Notes: generated by a model not told the origin, from the letters alone. Numbered from the stretch's first letter, positions 44,312 to 55,042 are shown. The stretch is DNA of 64,000 bases from VGBV01 sp963813725 (GCA_963813725.1 CAWFAI010000006.1:122197-186196); one strand, 5' to 3'. Translations and numbers: made by a program.

Positions 44312-47300
44312 CTAGGCGGTCCCCGGACGCGAAGCCGAGGAGACCGCTTCTGGTGCGCGCCAGTGGGACCGGTAGACGGTGTGGGTGCCCTCGAGGCCCT
44401 TCAGCTCCAGCTCGCGGCCGTCGTCGAAGTTGAGCGCTGTCCCCTCGGGACCCTCGGAACCACTGTCCTCGGCCGCGGCGCGCATGTCCTCGCTTACCAG
44501 GATCTCGCTGCCGCTCGCCTGGGCCGCGATCCGTGCGGCCAGGATCACGTTCTTGCCGAAGAAGTCGCCCTCCTCGGCGATCACCTCGCCCGTATGCAGG
44601 CCCATCCGGACGCGCAGGGCCTCGTCGCCGCCCTCGTGTTCACGGTCGGCGAAGTCACGCTGGATCGCGATCGCATACTCCAGTGCCCGGCACGGGTCGG
44701 GGAAAGCGAGCATGAAGCCGTCGCCCTGGCTCTTCACCTCATAGCCCCCGTAGTCGCCGATCCTCTGGCGGAACACGGCGTTGTGCCTGCGCAACACGTC
44801 CAGCCAGCGCTCGTCGCCCAGCCGCTCGGTGATGATCGTCGAGTCCTCGATGTCGCTGAACAGGATCGCGACGGTGCCGTCGGGGGCGGCGTGGGCGCGC
44901 AGGTCCGGACGTTCTGACTCGAGTTCGGCGACCACGTCGTCGATCGAGGTCGTCACGTCCACCCCGGCCAGGCCCTGCGCCTCGAGGCGCAGGGCGAGCG
45001 CGCGCTCGACCACGCCGCGGGCGCCCATCTCGCGCGCCGGTCCGATCGCCTCGTCGATCAGCTGCAGCGCGCGCTCGCGGTCGCCTTCTCCGCCGCGCTC
45101 GAGCAGGACCTCGGCCAGATCGACGCGGCAGATCGACATCCCGGGCCGGTCCCCCATGCGAGTCGCCAGCTCGATCGCGGACTTCATGTGCTCGGCGGCT
45201 TGGTCCAGGTCGCCGCCCGCTCTGGCGAGCAGGCCCAGAATCCGGTCCACCGGCCCGTTCGAGCCCGCCGCGCGCGCCACGACGATCACCAGGCCGGCGT
45301 AGGGCAGCAGCTCCTCGTAGAGCAGCTCCGCCCGCTTGCGATCGCCCAGCAACGCGGTCGCCTCGGCCAGCAGCGCGATACCCGGCAGCCAGTTGGCGTC
45401 GCGCGGGACCACCGAGAAGTCCTCGCCCGCGAACCGCTCCAGCTCGACGCGGCCCAGCTCGACCTCGCCCGAGCGGGCGGCGAGGCTGATCAGCGCGCTG
45501 CGCCAGGCCGGAATTCCCGGGAAGCGCTCGGCGAGCTCTCGCACGCGAGGGATCAGCTCGCCCGCGCGGCCCTGGAGGCTGCGGATCTGGATCAGCTGGA
45601 TCCCGTAGTACTGCTGCGCAAGCGGCTGCTCGGCCCGCTCGCCCTCGCGGCGCGACTGCTCGGCGAAGCGCTCGGCGGCCTCCAGGTCGCCGTCAAGCGC
45701 CGCTCGCATCCCGCGCATCGCGTGGGTCTGCCAGATGTGGACGGGCATGCGCAGCTCGTCGGCCATGCGCGCATAGATCGCCAGCTCTCGATCGACGCCC
45801 GCCAAGTCGCCGAGCTCCAGATGATTCTGCACCCGGTGGGCGTGACCGCGCAGCTCTGCTTGAGCGTCCCCGCACGAGCGCCCCAGCTCCACCATCTCGT
45901 CGGCGATCGCGAGGCGCTCGCGGGCGGCGCCCGGGCCGGTGGGCAGGAAGATCTGGCGGTGCAGCACCGCCCCGAGGGTCACGGGCGCATCCACCTGGCG
46001 GGCGATCTCGATCGCCTCCTCCACCAGCGGCGCCGAGATTCCCTGGGCGTCCTGCCAGTACAGCTCCTGTGACTTGGCGCTCAGCAGCGAGGCGCGCGCG
46101 GCGCTGGGCTCGGCGCCGATCGCCTCCAGCGCCTCGTCGATCAGCCCCACGAGCCGCTCGTCGGTCCTGCCGGCCTCGCTCAGCATCGCGATCCCGATCG
46201 CGGCGCCGACCAGGCCGTCCGCGTCGCCCAAGGCCCGCGCCGACTCGGCGGCCCGCCCGAAGGCCTTGCGCGCGTCAGAGATCTGCGCCGCACTCGCCTC
46301 GGCGCCGCCCATGGCCAACGCCAGCCGCAGCCTGCGCCGCTCGTCGACCTCGTCCTCCAGCTCGAGCACCTCGAGCGCCCGCTCGTATAGCTCCGTCGCC
46401 TCCTCGTAGGCGAGCTGCTCCATTGCCTGCGCCCCCGCGCGCTCGGCGTAGTCGATCGCCTTGACCGAATCGCCGCGCGGTGCGGCGGCCAGGAAGTGGT
46501 GGGCCAGCTCGCCCAGGCGGGAGGGGTCATCGCCGTGCAGCGCCTCCAGCGCCAACGCCGTCTTGTGGTGGAGCGTCGCCCGCTGGGCGGGGCTCAGCTC
46601 GTCATAGAGGGTGTCGCGGACCAGCGCGTGCGCGAACGAGAAGCGCCCGTCCCCCATCTCGGTCACCAGGCGCTCGCCGATCGCCTCGCGCGCGCCGGAC
46701 ATCATCTGCTCGGCCGGGACGCCCTTGACCTTCACCAGCACGTCGGCGTCGAACTCGCGGCCGATCACCGCAGCGACCTGGAGCCCTTCGTTGGTCTGCT
46801 CGGAGAGGCGGTCGAGGCGACGGCCCACCACCTCGCGCACCCCCTGGGGGATCTGGCCCTGCCAGGAATCCGGATCCGAGAGGCGGCCCTCGCTGGTCAG
46901 CAGCCGCACCACCTCGCCGACGAAGAAGGGGTTGCCGTCGGTCTGTGCGTGCACCGCCTCGGCCAGGCCGGGCGGCGGCGCGGCGCCGGCTGTCATCTCG
47001 ACGTAGCGCGCGATCGACTCGGGCGAGAAACCGTCGAGGCTGATGCGGGTTCCGCCGAGGTCGCCCAGCACGCGGGCGAGCGCGTGGTGGCGCCCCAGCT
47101 CGACGTCGCGGTAGGTGCCGACGACCAGCAGGCCGGACGAGCCGACCTCGCCGGCCAGGTGCTTCAGCAACAGCAGCGAGGGCTCATCTGCCCAGTGCAG
47201 GTCGTCGAGGACGATGACCATCGGGCGGTCGCGCGCGGCCGCCACGAGGAAGCTCGAGACCGAGTCGAACAGGCGGAAGCGGGCCTCCTCGTTGTCCGAG

Positions 47301-48655
47301 GGACCGGCCGGCTCGATGTCCAGGCGCTCGGCCACCTCGGGGATGAGTTGCGCGATCTCGGCGGCGCCGGCGCCCATCTGCCAGGCCATCGCGACCGGGT
47401 CCGCGTCGCGCACATAGCCCCTGATCGCCTGGACCCAGGGCCAGTATGCGGGCGCCCCATCGTCCTCGCGGCAGCGGCCCCAATAGACGCGGGCGCCGCT
47501 GACCTGGGCGTAGGTGGCGAGCTCCTCCGAGGTACGGGTCTTGCCGATCCCCGGCTCACCCACCAGCAGCAACAGCCCGCCGTTGCCGGCGAGGGCGGAG
47601 TCGGCCGCCTCGCGCAGCTGCTCGATCTCGCGCTCGCGGCCGACGAAGATGCCCCCGGCAAGCCGGTCCAGGGGATTGTCCGCGCGTTCCTCGCCGTCCT
47701 CGTCCGCGGGCCCCTCGACGAGCGCCGCCTGCAGCGACTCGCGGACCGCCGCGGCCCCGGCGGGGCGATCCTCCCCGCGCTTGGCCAGCAGGCCCAGCAC
47801 CACCCGGTCGAGGGCGTCGGGAACGGCCGGGTCGTGGCGCGAGGGAGGCACCGGGTCGGCGTGCAGGTGCTGGGAGATGATCGAGACGGCGTCGTCCCCC
47901 GCGAAGGGCGGTTGCCCCGCAAGCATCTCGTAGAGGAGCGCTCCGAGCGAGTAGAGGTCGCTCTCGGGGGCCGATGTCTCGCCCAGCGCCTGCTCGGGCG
48001 GCAGGTAGGCGACCGTGCCGACGAGGTTGCCGCCGCTCACCCGCGACCTGCCCTCGGTCGTCGCCAGCCCGAAGTCGCCCAGGCGCGCGGCGCCGTCGTC
48101 GTCCAGCCAGACGTTGGCCGGCTTCAGGTCGCGATGGACGATGCCACGCGCGTGGGCGTGCTCGAGCGCCCTGGTGACATCGGCCGCGATCCCGGCGGCT
48201 CGCTCGGGGTCGATCGACCCACCCTGGGCGGCCAGCAGGGACTCCACGTCCCCGCCCGGCATGTACTCGCTGACGATGAAGGGGTTGCCGTCCTCCTCGC
48301 CGGTGTCGAGAACGCTGACGACGTGGGGATGGTCGCCGAGCTTCCGCATCGCCTGTGCCTCACGCTTCGCCCGCGCCTGGACGGCGGCGGCGACGTTCTC
48401 GGTGTCGAACAGGGCCACGGCGACCTCGCGGCCCGAGGCGGTGTCGTCCGCCAGATAGACGCGCTTGCGCCCGCCCTGTCCCAGGAAGCTCCGCACCCGG
48501 TAGCGCCCGTCGGCGATCTCGGCCGGGACGTCGGAGGGGAGCACCTCGGCGGGCTTCCGCGCCGGCTCGGCCACGCGCTGCGCCAGCTCGGCCCCGCAGG
48601 AATCGCAGAACCGAGCGCCCTCACGGTTCTCAGTGCCGCAGGACGGGCAACCCAT
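44312..48655 (-). CDS. zinc ribbon-protein kinase-AAA ATPase-adenylate cyclase fusion
   Basis: 1447 residues, intact. Domains: a double CxxC zinc ribbon (1-24), a Ser/Thr kinase (about 48-305) with HRDLKPANVW and LGDFGLAT, a P-loop ATPase (LLLVGEPGIGKT near 365, YWGRCREDDGAPAYWPW, ADEPSLLLLKHLAG), a long TPR-like helical region (about 700-1230), and a class III cyclase (about 1255-1400) with ILFSDIEDSTIITERLGD and VKSQGDGFMLAFPD. The usual VAIK lysine reads VAVALFDTEN, so the kinase may be inactive or use another lysine. The protein likely couples a stress signal to cAMP or cGMP output. Confidence 0.93.
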   Translation of the reverse strand: MGCPSCGTENREGARFCDSCGAELAQRVAEPARKPAEVLPSDVPAEIADGRYRVRSFLGQGGRKRVYLADDTASGREVAVALFDTENVAAAVQARAKREAQAMRKLGDHPHVVSVLDTGEEDGNPFIVSEYMPGGDVESLLAAQGGSIDPERAAGIAADVTRALEHAHARGIVHRDLKPANVWLDDDGAARLGDFGLATTEGRSRVSGGNLVGTVAYLPPEQALGETSAPESDLYSLGALLYEMLAGQPPFAGDDAVSIISQHLHADPVPPSRHDPAVPDALDRVVLGLLAKRGEDRPAGAAAVRESLQAALVEGPADEDGEERADNPLDRLAGGIFVGREREIEQLREAADSALAGNGGLLLLVGEPGIGKTRTSEELATYAQVSGARVYWGRCREDDGAPAYWPWVQAIRGYVRDADPVAMAWQMGAGAAEIAQLIPEVAERLDIEPAGPSDNEEARFRLFDSVSSFLVAAARDRPMVIVLDDLHWADEPSLLLLKHLAGEVGSSGLLVVGTYRDVELGRHHALARVLGDLGGTRISLDGFSPESIARYVEMTAGAAPPPGLAEAVHAQTDGNPFFVGEVVRLLTSEGRLSDPDSWQGQIPQGVREVVGRRLDRLSEQTNEGLQVAAVIGREFDADVLVKVKGVPAEQMMSGAREAIGERLVTEMGDGRFSFAHALVRDTLYDELSPAQRATLHHKTALALEALHGDDPSRLGELAHHFLAAAPRGDSVKAIDYAERAGAQAMEQLAYEEATELYERALEVLELEDEVDERRRLRLALAMGGAEASAAQISDARKAFGRAAESARALGDADGLVGAAIGIAMLSEAGRTDERLVGLIDEALEAIGAEPSAARASLLSAKSQELYWQDAQGISAPLVEEAIEIARQVDAPVTLGAVLHRQIFLPTGPGAARERLAIADEMVELGRSCGDAQAELRGHAHRVQNHLELGDLAGVDRELAIYARMADELRMPVHIWQTHAMRGMRAALDGDLEAAERFAEQSRREGERAEQPLAQQYYGIQLIQIRSLQGRAGELIPRVRELAERFPGIPAWRSALISLAARSGEVELGRVELERFAGEDFSVVPRDANWLPGIALLAEATALLGDRKRAELLYEELLPYAGLVIVVARAAGSNGPVDRILGLLARAGGDLDQAAEHMKSAIELATRMGDRPGMSICRVDLAEVLLERGGEGDRERALQLIDEAIGPAREMGARGVVERALALRLEAQGLAGVDVTTSIDDVVAELESERPDLRAHAAPDGTVAILFSDIEDSTIITERLGDERWLDVLRRHNAVFRQRIGDYGGYEVKSQGDGFMLAFPDPCRALEYAIAIQRDFADREHEGGDEALRVRMGLHTGEVIAEEGDFFGKNVILAARIAAQASGSEILVSEDMRAAAEDSGSEGPEGTALNFDDGRELELKGLEGTHTVYRSHWRAPEAVSSASRPGTA

Positions 48656-48726
48656 GCATCCAAGTTAGTCGAAGCCAATTCGCGGCGCCGTGATCTATGG
48701 CACAGACACGCAAGGCCTTGCCGGCC

Positions 48727-49668
48727 CTAGACCTCGTCGGCCGAGAACGTGTCGCACTGCTCGATGTCGCCCGAGTCGAAGCCCTTGCGGAACCAGCTGC
48801 GGCGCTGCTCGGAGGTGCCGTGGGTGAACGACTCGGGATCGATCCGGCCCTGGGTCTGCTGCTGGATGCGGTCGTCGCCGACGGCCTCGGCGGCGGTGAT
48901 CCCCTCCTCCAGGTCACCGTCCTCGAGGATTCCCTCCTGGTAGACCGAGCGGCCCCAGAGGCCGGCGAAGCAGTCGGCCTGCAGCTCCAGGCGGACCGAG
49001 AGCTCGTTGGCGTCATCCGGGTTCGACTGGCTCTGGTCGCGGACCTTCTGCTCGATCCCGAGCTGCTGCTGGATGTGATGGCCGTACTCGTGGGCCAAGA
49101 CGTAGGCCTGCGCGAAGTCACCCGGCGCCTTGAAGCGCTTGTCGAGCTCGTTGAAGAAGGTCAGGTCGACGTAGGCCTTCTGGTCCAGCGGGCAGTAGAA
49201 GGGTCCGGTCGCTGAGCTCGCCTGGCCGCAGCCCGAGGCGACAGCGTTCGTGAACAGGACCAGACCGGGCTGTTGAAGCTGCTTCCCCGAGCTCTGGAAC
49301 TGCTCGGCCCAGAAGCCGTCAAGGTCGGTCAGCACGAAGTTGACGAACTCCGCGCCCTGGTCGTTGGCCTCGCCGCCCGCGGGCGGCGGGGCGCTCGTGT
49401 CCTGGCTGGGCGGGACCTGGGTCTGGTCGCTGGGCAGGCCGGGCACGTTGAAGCCGCCGCCGTCCCCTCCGCCGCAGCTGCGCAGCACGAAGAAGAGGAC
49501 GACGATGATGATGATCGTTCCGATCCCCATCCCGCCTTTGCCGCCGGTCGGGATCGGCAGGCCCATGCCGCCGCCCGAGCCGCCTGGGAGGCCGAAGCCG
49601 CCGCCGCCTCCACCCTGCCCGCGGCGGTCCTCGAGCCGCGGATTGCGCCTGGTCGGCTTCCACTTCAC
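48727..49668 (-). CDS. YpfJ-type neutral zinc metallopeptidase
   Basis: 313 residues: a Gly-rich cytoplasmic head, one membrane helix (GTIIIIVVLFFVLRSCGG), a Pro-rich linker, then the metallopeptidase domain with HEYGHHIQQQLG and downstream acidic ELQADCFAGLWG supplying the third zinc ligand. The whole matches the putative neutral zinc metallopeptidase family. Its function is unknown; it faces outward and may process cell-surface proteins. Confidence 0.92.
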   Translation of the reverse strand: MKWKPTRRNPRLEDRRGQGGGGGGFGLPGGSGGGMGLPIPTGGKGGMGIGTIIIIVVLFFVLRSCGGGDGGGFNVPGLPSDQTQVPPSQDTSAPPPAGGEANDQGAEFVNFVLTDLDGFWAEQFQSSGKQLQQPGLVLFTNAVASGCGQASSATGPFYCPLDQKAYVDLTFFNELDKRFKAPGDFAQAYVLAHEYGHHIQQQLGIEQKVRDQSQSNPDDANELSVRLELQADCFAGLWGRSVYQEGILEDGDLEEGITAAEAVGDDRIQQQTQGRIDPESFTHGTSEQRRSWFRKGFDSGDIEQCDTFSADEV

Positions 49669-49723
49669 CGGCTAGACCCTATCCGCACGGCACGGTCGCA
49701 ACCCCTGCTCGGGGAACCAACCC

Positions 49724-50746
49724 CTACTCGAGAAGACTGCGCTGGCTCAGCACGTAGAGCAGCGCGATCGCCGGCAGGATCAGCAGCGCGGCAAGAGCGA
49801 ACACGATCAGGATCGCGACCATCGTCGGGTCGGGCGCCGCGGCCGCGTCGATCGTGAGCCCATCCGACCCTCCCTCGGGCGGCAGCAGGTAGGGGTGCTG
49901 CCCGACGCCCCAGCCCCAGACGACCATCGCCACCGCGCCCACCGCCAGCGGCCGCAGCGCCAGCGACTCGAGCCGGTCGCCTGCCCCCCGCACCAACAGG
50001 GCCAGGGCGCCGATCCCGGCGAGGCCCGAGGCGATCACCAACGGCAGGCCCGGGCCGGTGAGGCCGTCGTAGACGTAGCGGGCGTCGGAGCGCAACGCGA
50101 ACACTCCGGCGACCGCGAGGGCGCCCGCCACCACGGCGACGCCCATGGCGCAGCGTCGGAAGTGGGACTCGACGGCGGGCTCGCGGGCGTTGCGGGCGTC
50201 CTGCACCAGGAAGACGGCCGCGATGTAGCCGCCGGTGGCGACGAACATCGCTCCGATCAGCAGCGCCAGCGGTCCGGTCCAGCTCGCCGTCGGATCGCCT
50301 CCCCCATCCGGGGGGACCTCGCCCGAGGCGATCGCCCCCACCACCGTGCCCATGAAGAACGGCGTCAGGATCGAGGAGACGGCGAACACCCGAGTGGCCC
50401 ACCTCAGCGTGGTCCCCGTGAAGACGTGGCGGAAGGCGAAGTTGGCGCCGCGCAACACGATCCCGAGCGCCGCCAGGGCGAGCGGGATGTAGAGCGTCGT
50501 CATCACAGCCGAGAACGCCTCGGGGAACCCGGTCCAGAGCACGACGAGAATGAAGATCAGCCAGACGTGGTTCGCCTCCCAGACCGGCGTCAGACTGCGG
50601 TCGATGCGCTCGCTCACGCCCTGCTTGATTTCGCCCGGGGCCGGCACCAGCTCCCAGAGCCCGGCGCCGAAATCGGCCCCTCCGAAGATCGCGTACATCA
50701 TCGCCCCGACCAGCAGTACGGCGGCGACCGCGTCAGCCTCGCTCAT
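49724..50746 (-). CDS. cydB: cytochrome bd ubiquinol oxidase subunit II
   Basis: 340 residues, eight to nine helices, intact. Typical subunit II features: FGGADFGAGLW at the start, WEANHVWLIFILVVLWTGFP, and GANFAFRH. Its ATG overlaps the cydA stop (ATGA), so it is translated with subunit I. Cytochrome bd is a high-affinity quinol oxidase; no cydDC assembly exporter is in the window. Confidence 0.95.
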   Translation of the reverse strand: MSEADAVAAVLLVGAMMYAIFGGADFGAGLWELVPAPGEIKQGVSERIDRSLTPVWEANHVWLIFILVVLWTGFPEAFSAVMTTLYIPLALAALGIVLRGANFAFRHVFTGTTLRWATRVFAVSSILTPFFMGTVVGAIASGEVPPDGGGDPTASWTGPLALLIGAMFVATGGYIAAVFLVQDARNAREPAVESHFRRCAMGVAVVAGALAVAGVFALRSDARYVYDGLTGPGLPLVIASGLAGIGALALLVRGAGDRLESLALRPLAVGAVAMVVWGWGVGQHPYLLPPEGGSDGLTIDAAAAPDPTMVAILIVFALAALLILPAIALLYVLSQRSLLE

Positions 50747-52147
50747 CCTGGTCCCTCCTCTCCCGGCCTTGGTGAATACGGCGTCGCGGGCGCGCCGCCC
50801 GCGGCCGCCGCCGCATCTGCCTCGCGCCAGCGCCGCGACAGGGTCCGCAGCGCGATCACCGCCGCCGCGCCGAGGGCCGCGTAGAGCAGGAAGGTGAAGC
50901 CGAAGACCCACCACAGCCCCTGGGCGCCGGTGACCGCGTCCTCCACCTTCATGTAGCCGTTCACGATCCACGGCTGGCGCCCGACCTCGGTCACGATCCA
51001 GCCGGACTCGAGGGCGATCACCGCCCCCACCCCGGCCAGCGCCGACGCGCGCAGGAACCACGGCGTCCGCGGCAGGTCCCGCTTGCGCCACCAGACGACG
51101 GCGAACCACAGCGCCAACAGCATCAACGCGGTCCCGATCCCGACCATGACGTCGAAGGCGGTGTGAAGCAGCGTCAGCGCCTGCGGCTCCTCGTCGTCGG
51201 GGATCTGGTCCAGGCCGGTCACCACCGTGTCGGTGCTGAAGCCGACCAGGAAGGAATCCACTCCCGGCAGCCCGATCGCGTACTTGACCTCGCCGTCGGT
51301 GCAGATGCCGCCGATGTACTCGGTCTGATCGGGCCCGGTTTCGTACACGCACTCCATCGCGGCGAACTTGGCGGGCTGGTCGTCGGCGATCGCGCGAGCC
51401 GCGATGTCGCCGACGAAGAGCTGAATCGGCGTGGCGATCGCAGCCACGGTGAAGGGAATCAGGAAGCCGACCCGGTGATAGCGGTCGCGCCGGCCGCGCA
51501 GCATCCCCACCGCGTAGACCGACGCCACCAGGAAGCCGGCGACCATGTAGGCGGCGAGGATCATGTGCGGGATCTCGTAGCCGGCGGCGGCGTTGAAGAG
51601 CACGTCCCAGGGCTCCACGTCGCTGACCCTGCCGTCCTCGCCGAGCGTGAAGCCGGCGGGCTGGTTCATCCAGGAGTTGGCCGCCACCACCGAGGCGGCG
51701 CCGCCGAGTCCGGCGATCACGATCGGCACGCCGCTCCAGAAGTGCGCCCAGCCGGGCAGCCGCTTCCAGCCGTAGATGTAGATCGCGATGAAGATCGCCT
51801 CGGTGAAGAAGAACAGGCCCTCGATCGCGAAGGCGATCCCGAAGGCGTCGCCGAAGCGGTCCATGAACTCCGGCCACAGCAGCCCCATCTCGAAGGAGAG
51901 GACCGTCCCGGTGACGGCCCCGACGGCGAACAGCACCGCCACTCCCCGCGACCAGCGCTCGGCGAGCTTCAGCGCCTCGGCGTCGCCGTGCTTTCGGCCC
52001 GCGGTACTCGGCGATCAGCATGATCGCCGGAAAGGCCACGCCCATGCAGGCGAGGATGATGTGGAACCCGAGCGTGAACGCCATCTGGTTGCGCGCCGCC
52101 AGCAGGTTCGACGAGCTGTCGGCGATCAGCGGGATCAGGTCGGGCAT
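50743..52147 (-). CDS. cydA: cytochrome bd ubiquinol oxidase subunit I (one frameshift)
   Basis: About 468 residues. N-terminal RNQMAFTLGFHIILACMGVA contains the haem b595 His; after an indel near 52000 (EYRG then KHGDAEALKLAERW), the frame continues to the end. Methionine ligand region and the GRQPW motif (VTEVGRQPWIVNGYM) are present. The Q-loop is short, the form usual in actinobacteria. It is translated with cydB through an ATGA overlap. A strong hairpin just upstream ends the preceding M28 gene. Confidence 0.92.
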
Positions 52148-52200
52148 CGGTTGAGCCGAGCATAAGGCCCGGCCCCCGCCTCAAAGCCGACGCGAACGAC

Positions 52201-52227
52201 GAGGGGCGGCCTCTCCGGCCGCCCCTC
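52201..52227 (-). terminator. terminator after the M28 peptidase gene
   Basis: Perfect 11-bp stem GAGGGGCGGCC-TCTCC-GGCCGCCCCTC, 25 bases past the M28 stop. It separates that gene from cydAB. Confidence 0.8.
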
Positions 52228-52251
52228 GCCTTGACTCGCGTGGGTGTGTCG

Positions 52252-53831
52252 CTAGCGGGTCGGAATCGGACCCTGGTAGCGGAACGCCCTGCCGTCAGCG
52301 CGCGCGGCCGCGCGGCCTGCCTTGGCCTTGCTCGCCGCGCCGCTCTGGGCGTGGTCACGGGGCTCTTCGAACGCGCAAGCGTCCAGAGCCCGTGCGCCGC
52401 GGCGTCGGACATCTGGTTCAGCGCCCTCCTGCTCAGGTTCGCGAACGTGTCGCAGGCCTGGTGGTAGCAGGGGTCGTAGGCGAGTCCGGCGGCACCGCCG
52501 AAGATCGCCTCCTCCTCAGGCGTCTTGATCTCCTCGGCGCCCGTGAACAGACCGCCCGCGGCGACGCCGTTCTCGATGAACGGGCCGTAGTCGGAGCGGC
52601 CGTCGAAGGGCGTCGGCCTCGAGGCCAGCGCGCGCGAGCGGAAGTAACGCACGCACATGTCCTCGATCTGCGCCGATCCGTCAGGCGCGCCGCTTGGGGG
52701 CGGCTCGCTGTCGGAGAGATCGCCGTCCTGGACGAAGCGGACGAAGTTGGGCGACCCGACCATGTCGAAGTTCAGATTCGCCTCGATCTGGTCGATGCCG
52801 CCGTTCTCCACCTGCTCCGCGACGTAGGCGGTCGAGCCGACGAGCCCGGCCTCCTCGGCGCCCCAGAAGGCGAACCGCAGCCGGTTGCGCGGCTTGCCCT
52901 TGAGGCGAGCGACCTGCTCGGCCGTCTCCAGGGTCGCTGACGTGCCGGAGCCGTTGTCGTTGATGCCCGGGCCCTCCTCGACGCTGTCGAGATGGGCGCC
53001 GCTGACGACGGTGCGGCCCTTCTTGCCCTTGCGGCTGTCGGCGATCACGTTCACCTCCTGGTTCTCAGTAGTGGTCGCGTCCACCGCCACGTGGGCGGTC
53101 ACCGTGTCCGTCTGGGCCTCTGCGTACAGCAACTCCCCGATCGTCGAGCTGATCATGATCGTCGGGATGCCGATGTCAACGGGCGCTGTGATGAACAGCG
53201 GCTCGATCCTGCCCTCGAAGCCGTCGTTCATGATCAGGGCGGCCACCGCCCCCGCGGCCTTCGCGTTCGCGTACTTGTCCACGAAGTTGCAGGTGCCGCG
53301 CTGCATCAGCGCGATGTTGCCCGCGGTCGCGGCCGGGAAGTCACCGGGCTCGCAGCCGCTGGTCCCCGTCCCCGCTCCGCCGGGCGGAGGCACCGCGATG
53401 TCGTTGGTCGGGACCACCTGGGCGGTCAGGTCACCGGCTCCCGAGAACTGGGAGACGATGTAGTCGTTCGCCGCGGCATCGGTTTCCTCGGTGAAGGTCC
53501 TCGCCGTCGGCGAGACCTCGGCCAGCGTCGAGGGGCCATTCAGCTCCCAGATCGGAAAGTCGAACTCGTCGAAGCTGACCTTGTAGCCGGCTCGGCGCAG
53601 CCGCTCCGCGACGTAGTCGGCCGAGGCGTCATACCCCGGCGTGGTCGCGGCGCGCGTGCCGTCGTGGGCGTTGGCTATCGCCTGCAGGGCGCGCTCGTGG
53701 TCGAGAATCCCGTCGACCGTCACGCCCTGGCGCAGCTTCTTGGTGTCCACATTGTCGATCGCCGACGCCGTCGGGGCGACCACAAGTGCGGTGAGCGCGG
53801 CGAATGCTGCGACCAGTGCACCTCTTCTCAT
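52252..53831 (-). CDS. secreted M28-family zinc aminopeptidase (frameshifted near the end)
   Basis: 526 residues. Signal peptide AAFAALTALVVAPTASA, then a PA-domain insertion (about 130-260), and an M28 metallopeptidase core with GAHLDSVEEGPGINDNGSGT and WGAEEAGLVGS holding the co-catalytic zinc ligands. One indel near 52370 shifts the last segment; the corrected end is RAFRYQGPIPTR and stops at 52252. The ribosome site is AGGAGGGAACC. It is probably an extracellular aminopeptidase or glutamyl carboxypeptidase-like enzyme. Confidence 0.87.
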
Positions 53832-53919
53832 AGGTTCCCTCCTGTATTCGTCTCCCCAGCTGGGCCCCTACCCAGAATAGCGAGGGAAAACGGGCGCTAG
53901 GCGAAGACGCAACGAATCG

Positions 53920-54324
53920 CTACATGCCCGCGCGCTGCACGTCCGCCCAGCGGACCGTGAGCGCGTAGACCACGAGCACGTCGATCGCGACCATGATCAG
54001 CGACCAGATCGGCTGCGCGTTCAGCAGCGCCACGTGGACCGCGGCGTTGGCGACGACGAGCACGATCGCGGTGAGGCGGGCCCACTCGCGCAGCTGCAGC
54101 AGCGCCCAGCCGACGGCGATCAGCAGCACGCCGAAGCAGAGGTGGACGACGCCGATCACCTTGTAGTTCTCGACCAGCAGTCCGTCCTTGGTGACCGCGA
54201 AGTAGTCGTCGCTGAACAGCGCCGCGACCCCGCCGAGCACGTCGAAGATGCCCAGCGTGATCATCATGATCCCGGCGAAGGCGACCCAGGTGGCCCAGGC
54301 GCCGCCGTGGCGATCAGCGTTCAT
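53920..54324 (-). CDS. four-helix membrane protein (DUF7144-like)
   Basis: 134 residues, four helices: WVAFAGIMMITLGIFDVLGG, VIGVVHLCFGVLLIAVGW, LTAIVLVVANAAVHVALLN and SLIMVAIDVLVVYALTVRW. It resembles a family of small membrane proteins common in actinobacteria, of unknown function. Start ATG 54324. Confidence 0.82.
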   Translation of the reverse strand: MNADRHGGAWATWVAFAGIMMITLGIFDVLGGVAALFSDDYFAVTKDGLLVENYKVIGVVHLCFGVLLIAVGWALLQLREWARLTAIVLVVANAAVHVALLNAQPIWSLIMVAIDVLVVYALTVRWADVQRAGM

Positions 54325-54355
54325 CGGGGGCGAGTCTGGCAGCGGAAGCGGACGA

Positions 54356-55042
54356 TCAGCGCTCGAGCAGCGGCAGGCCGTCCTCGAAGGACTCGATCGC
54401 GGCGTCGGCGCCGGCCTCGCGCAGCTGCTCGACCGCGTACTTGCCGGTGGCGACCCCGGTGACGCGGATGCCGGCGAAGTGGCCGGCGTCTATGTCGCGG
54501 GGGGTGTCGCCCACCGAGAAGCAGCGCGCGTGGTCCAGCTCGCCCCCGAACACCGTGCCGCCGCGCTCGAGCGCCTTCTTGGTCAGCTCGCCGCGGTCGG
54601 GCGAGTCCGAGCCATACCCCCCGAAGCTGAAGAATCGGTTGAGGTTGGCGCGCGAGAGCTTGATGTGGGCGGCGGCCTCGACATTGCCGGTCACCAGCCC
54701 GAGCAGCACGCCGCCGTCGATCAGCTCGTCCAGCAGTTCCTCGGTCCCCGGCATCACCGTGTAGCCCTTGGAGCTCTCGACCTCCTCGGGCAGGTACTGC
54801 AGACGCTTGGCCATCAGCTTCGCCATCTCCTGCTCGCTCGGCTTCCGCCCGAGCACCGCCTCGAAGGCCTGGCGGCCGACGGCCGGGTCGGGAACGCCCT
54901 TGCCGGTCACCTTGGAGATCTCGACGTCAACCCCGTGCAGCTCCTCGAAGGCGCGGTGCCAGGCGCGATCGCTCGACCCCCCGCTCTCGATCAGGGTGCC
55001 GTCGATGTCGAACAGGATCGCCTGGGTGCGCGGCTCCGGCAT
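54356..55042 (-). CDS. HAD-superfamily hydrolase
   Basis: 228 residues. All four HAD motifs are visible: DIDGTLIES with the nucleophile Asp, GLVTGN, the Lys of ELTKKALERG, and GDTPRDIDAG. A four-helix cap lies between motifs I and II. This is phosphoglycolate phosphatase-like in length and cap type; the substrate is not determinable. Confidence 0.9.
   Translation of the reverse strand: MPEPRTQAILFDIDGTLIESGGSSDRAWHRAFEELHGVDVEISKVTGKGVPDPAVGRQAFEAVLGRKPSEQEMAKLMAKRLQYLPEEVESSKGYTVMPGTEELLDELIDGGVLLGLVTGNVEAAAHIKLSRANLNRFFSFGGYGSDSPDRGELTKKALERGGTVFGGELDHARCFSVGDTPRDIDAGHFAGIRVTGVATGKYAVEQLREAGADAAIESFEDGLPLLER

Noticed and set aside
42708..44315. 535-residue open frame antisense to the GT-C-like gene
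   Set aside because: Gln/Arg/Gly-rich shadow without domains or a ribosome site.
46496..48730. 744-residue open frame antisense to the kinase-cyclase gene
   Set aside because: Shadow of a well-supported gene; composition is dominated by Arg, Gly, Val and Asp with no motifs.
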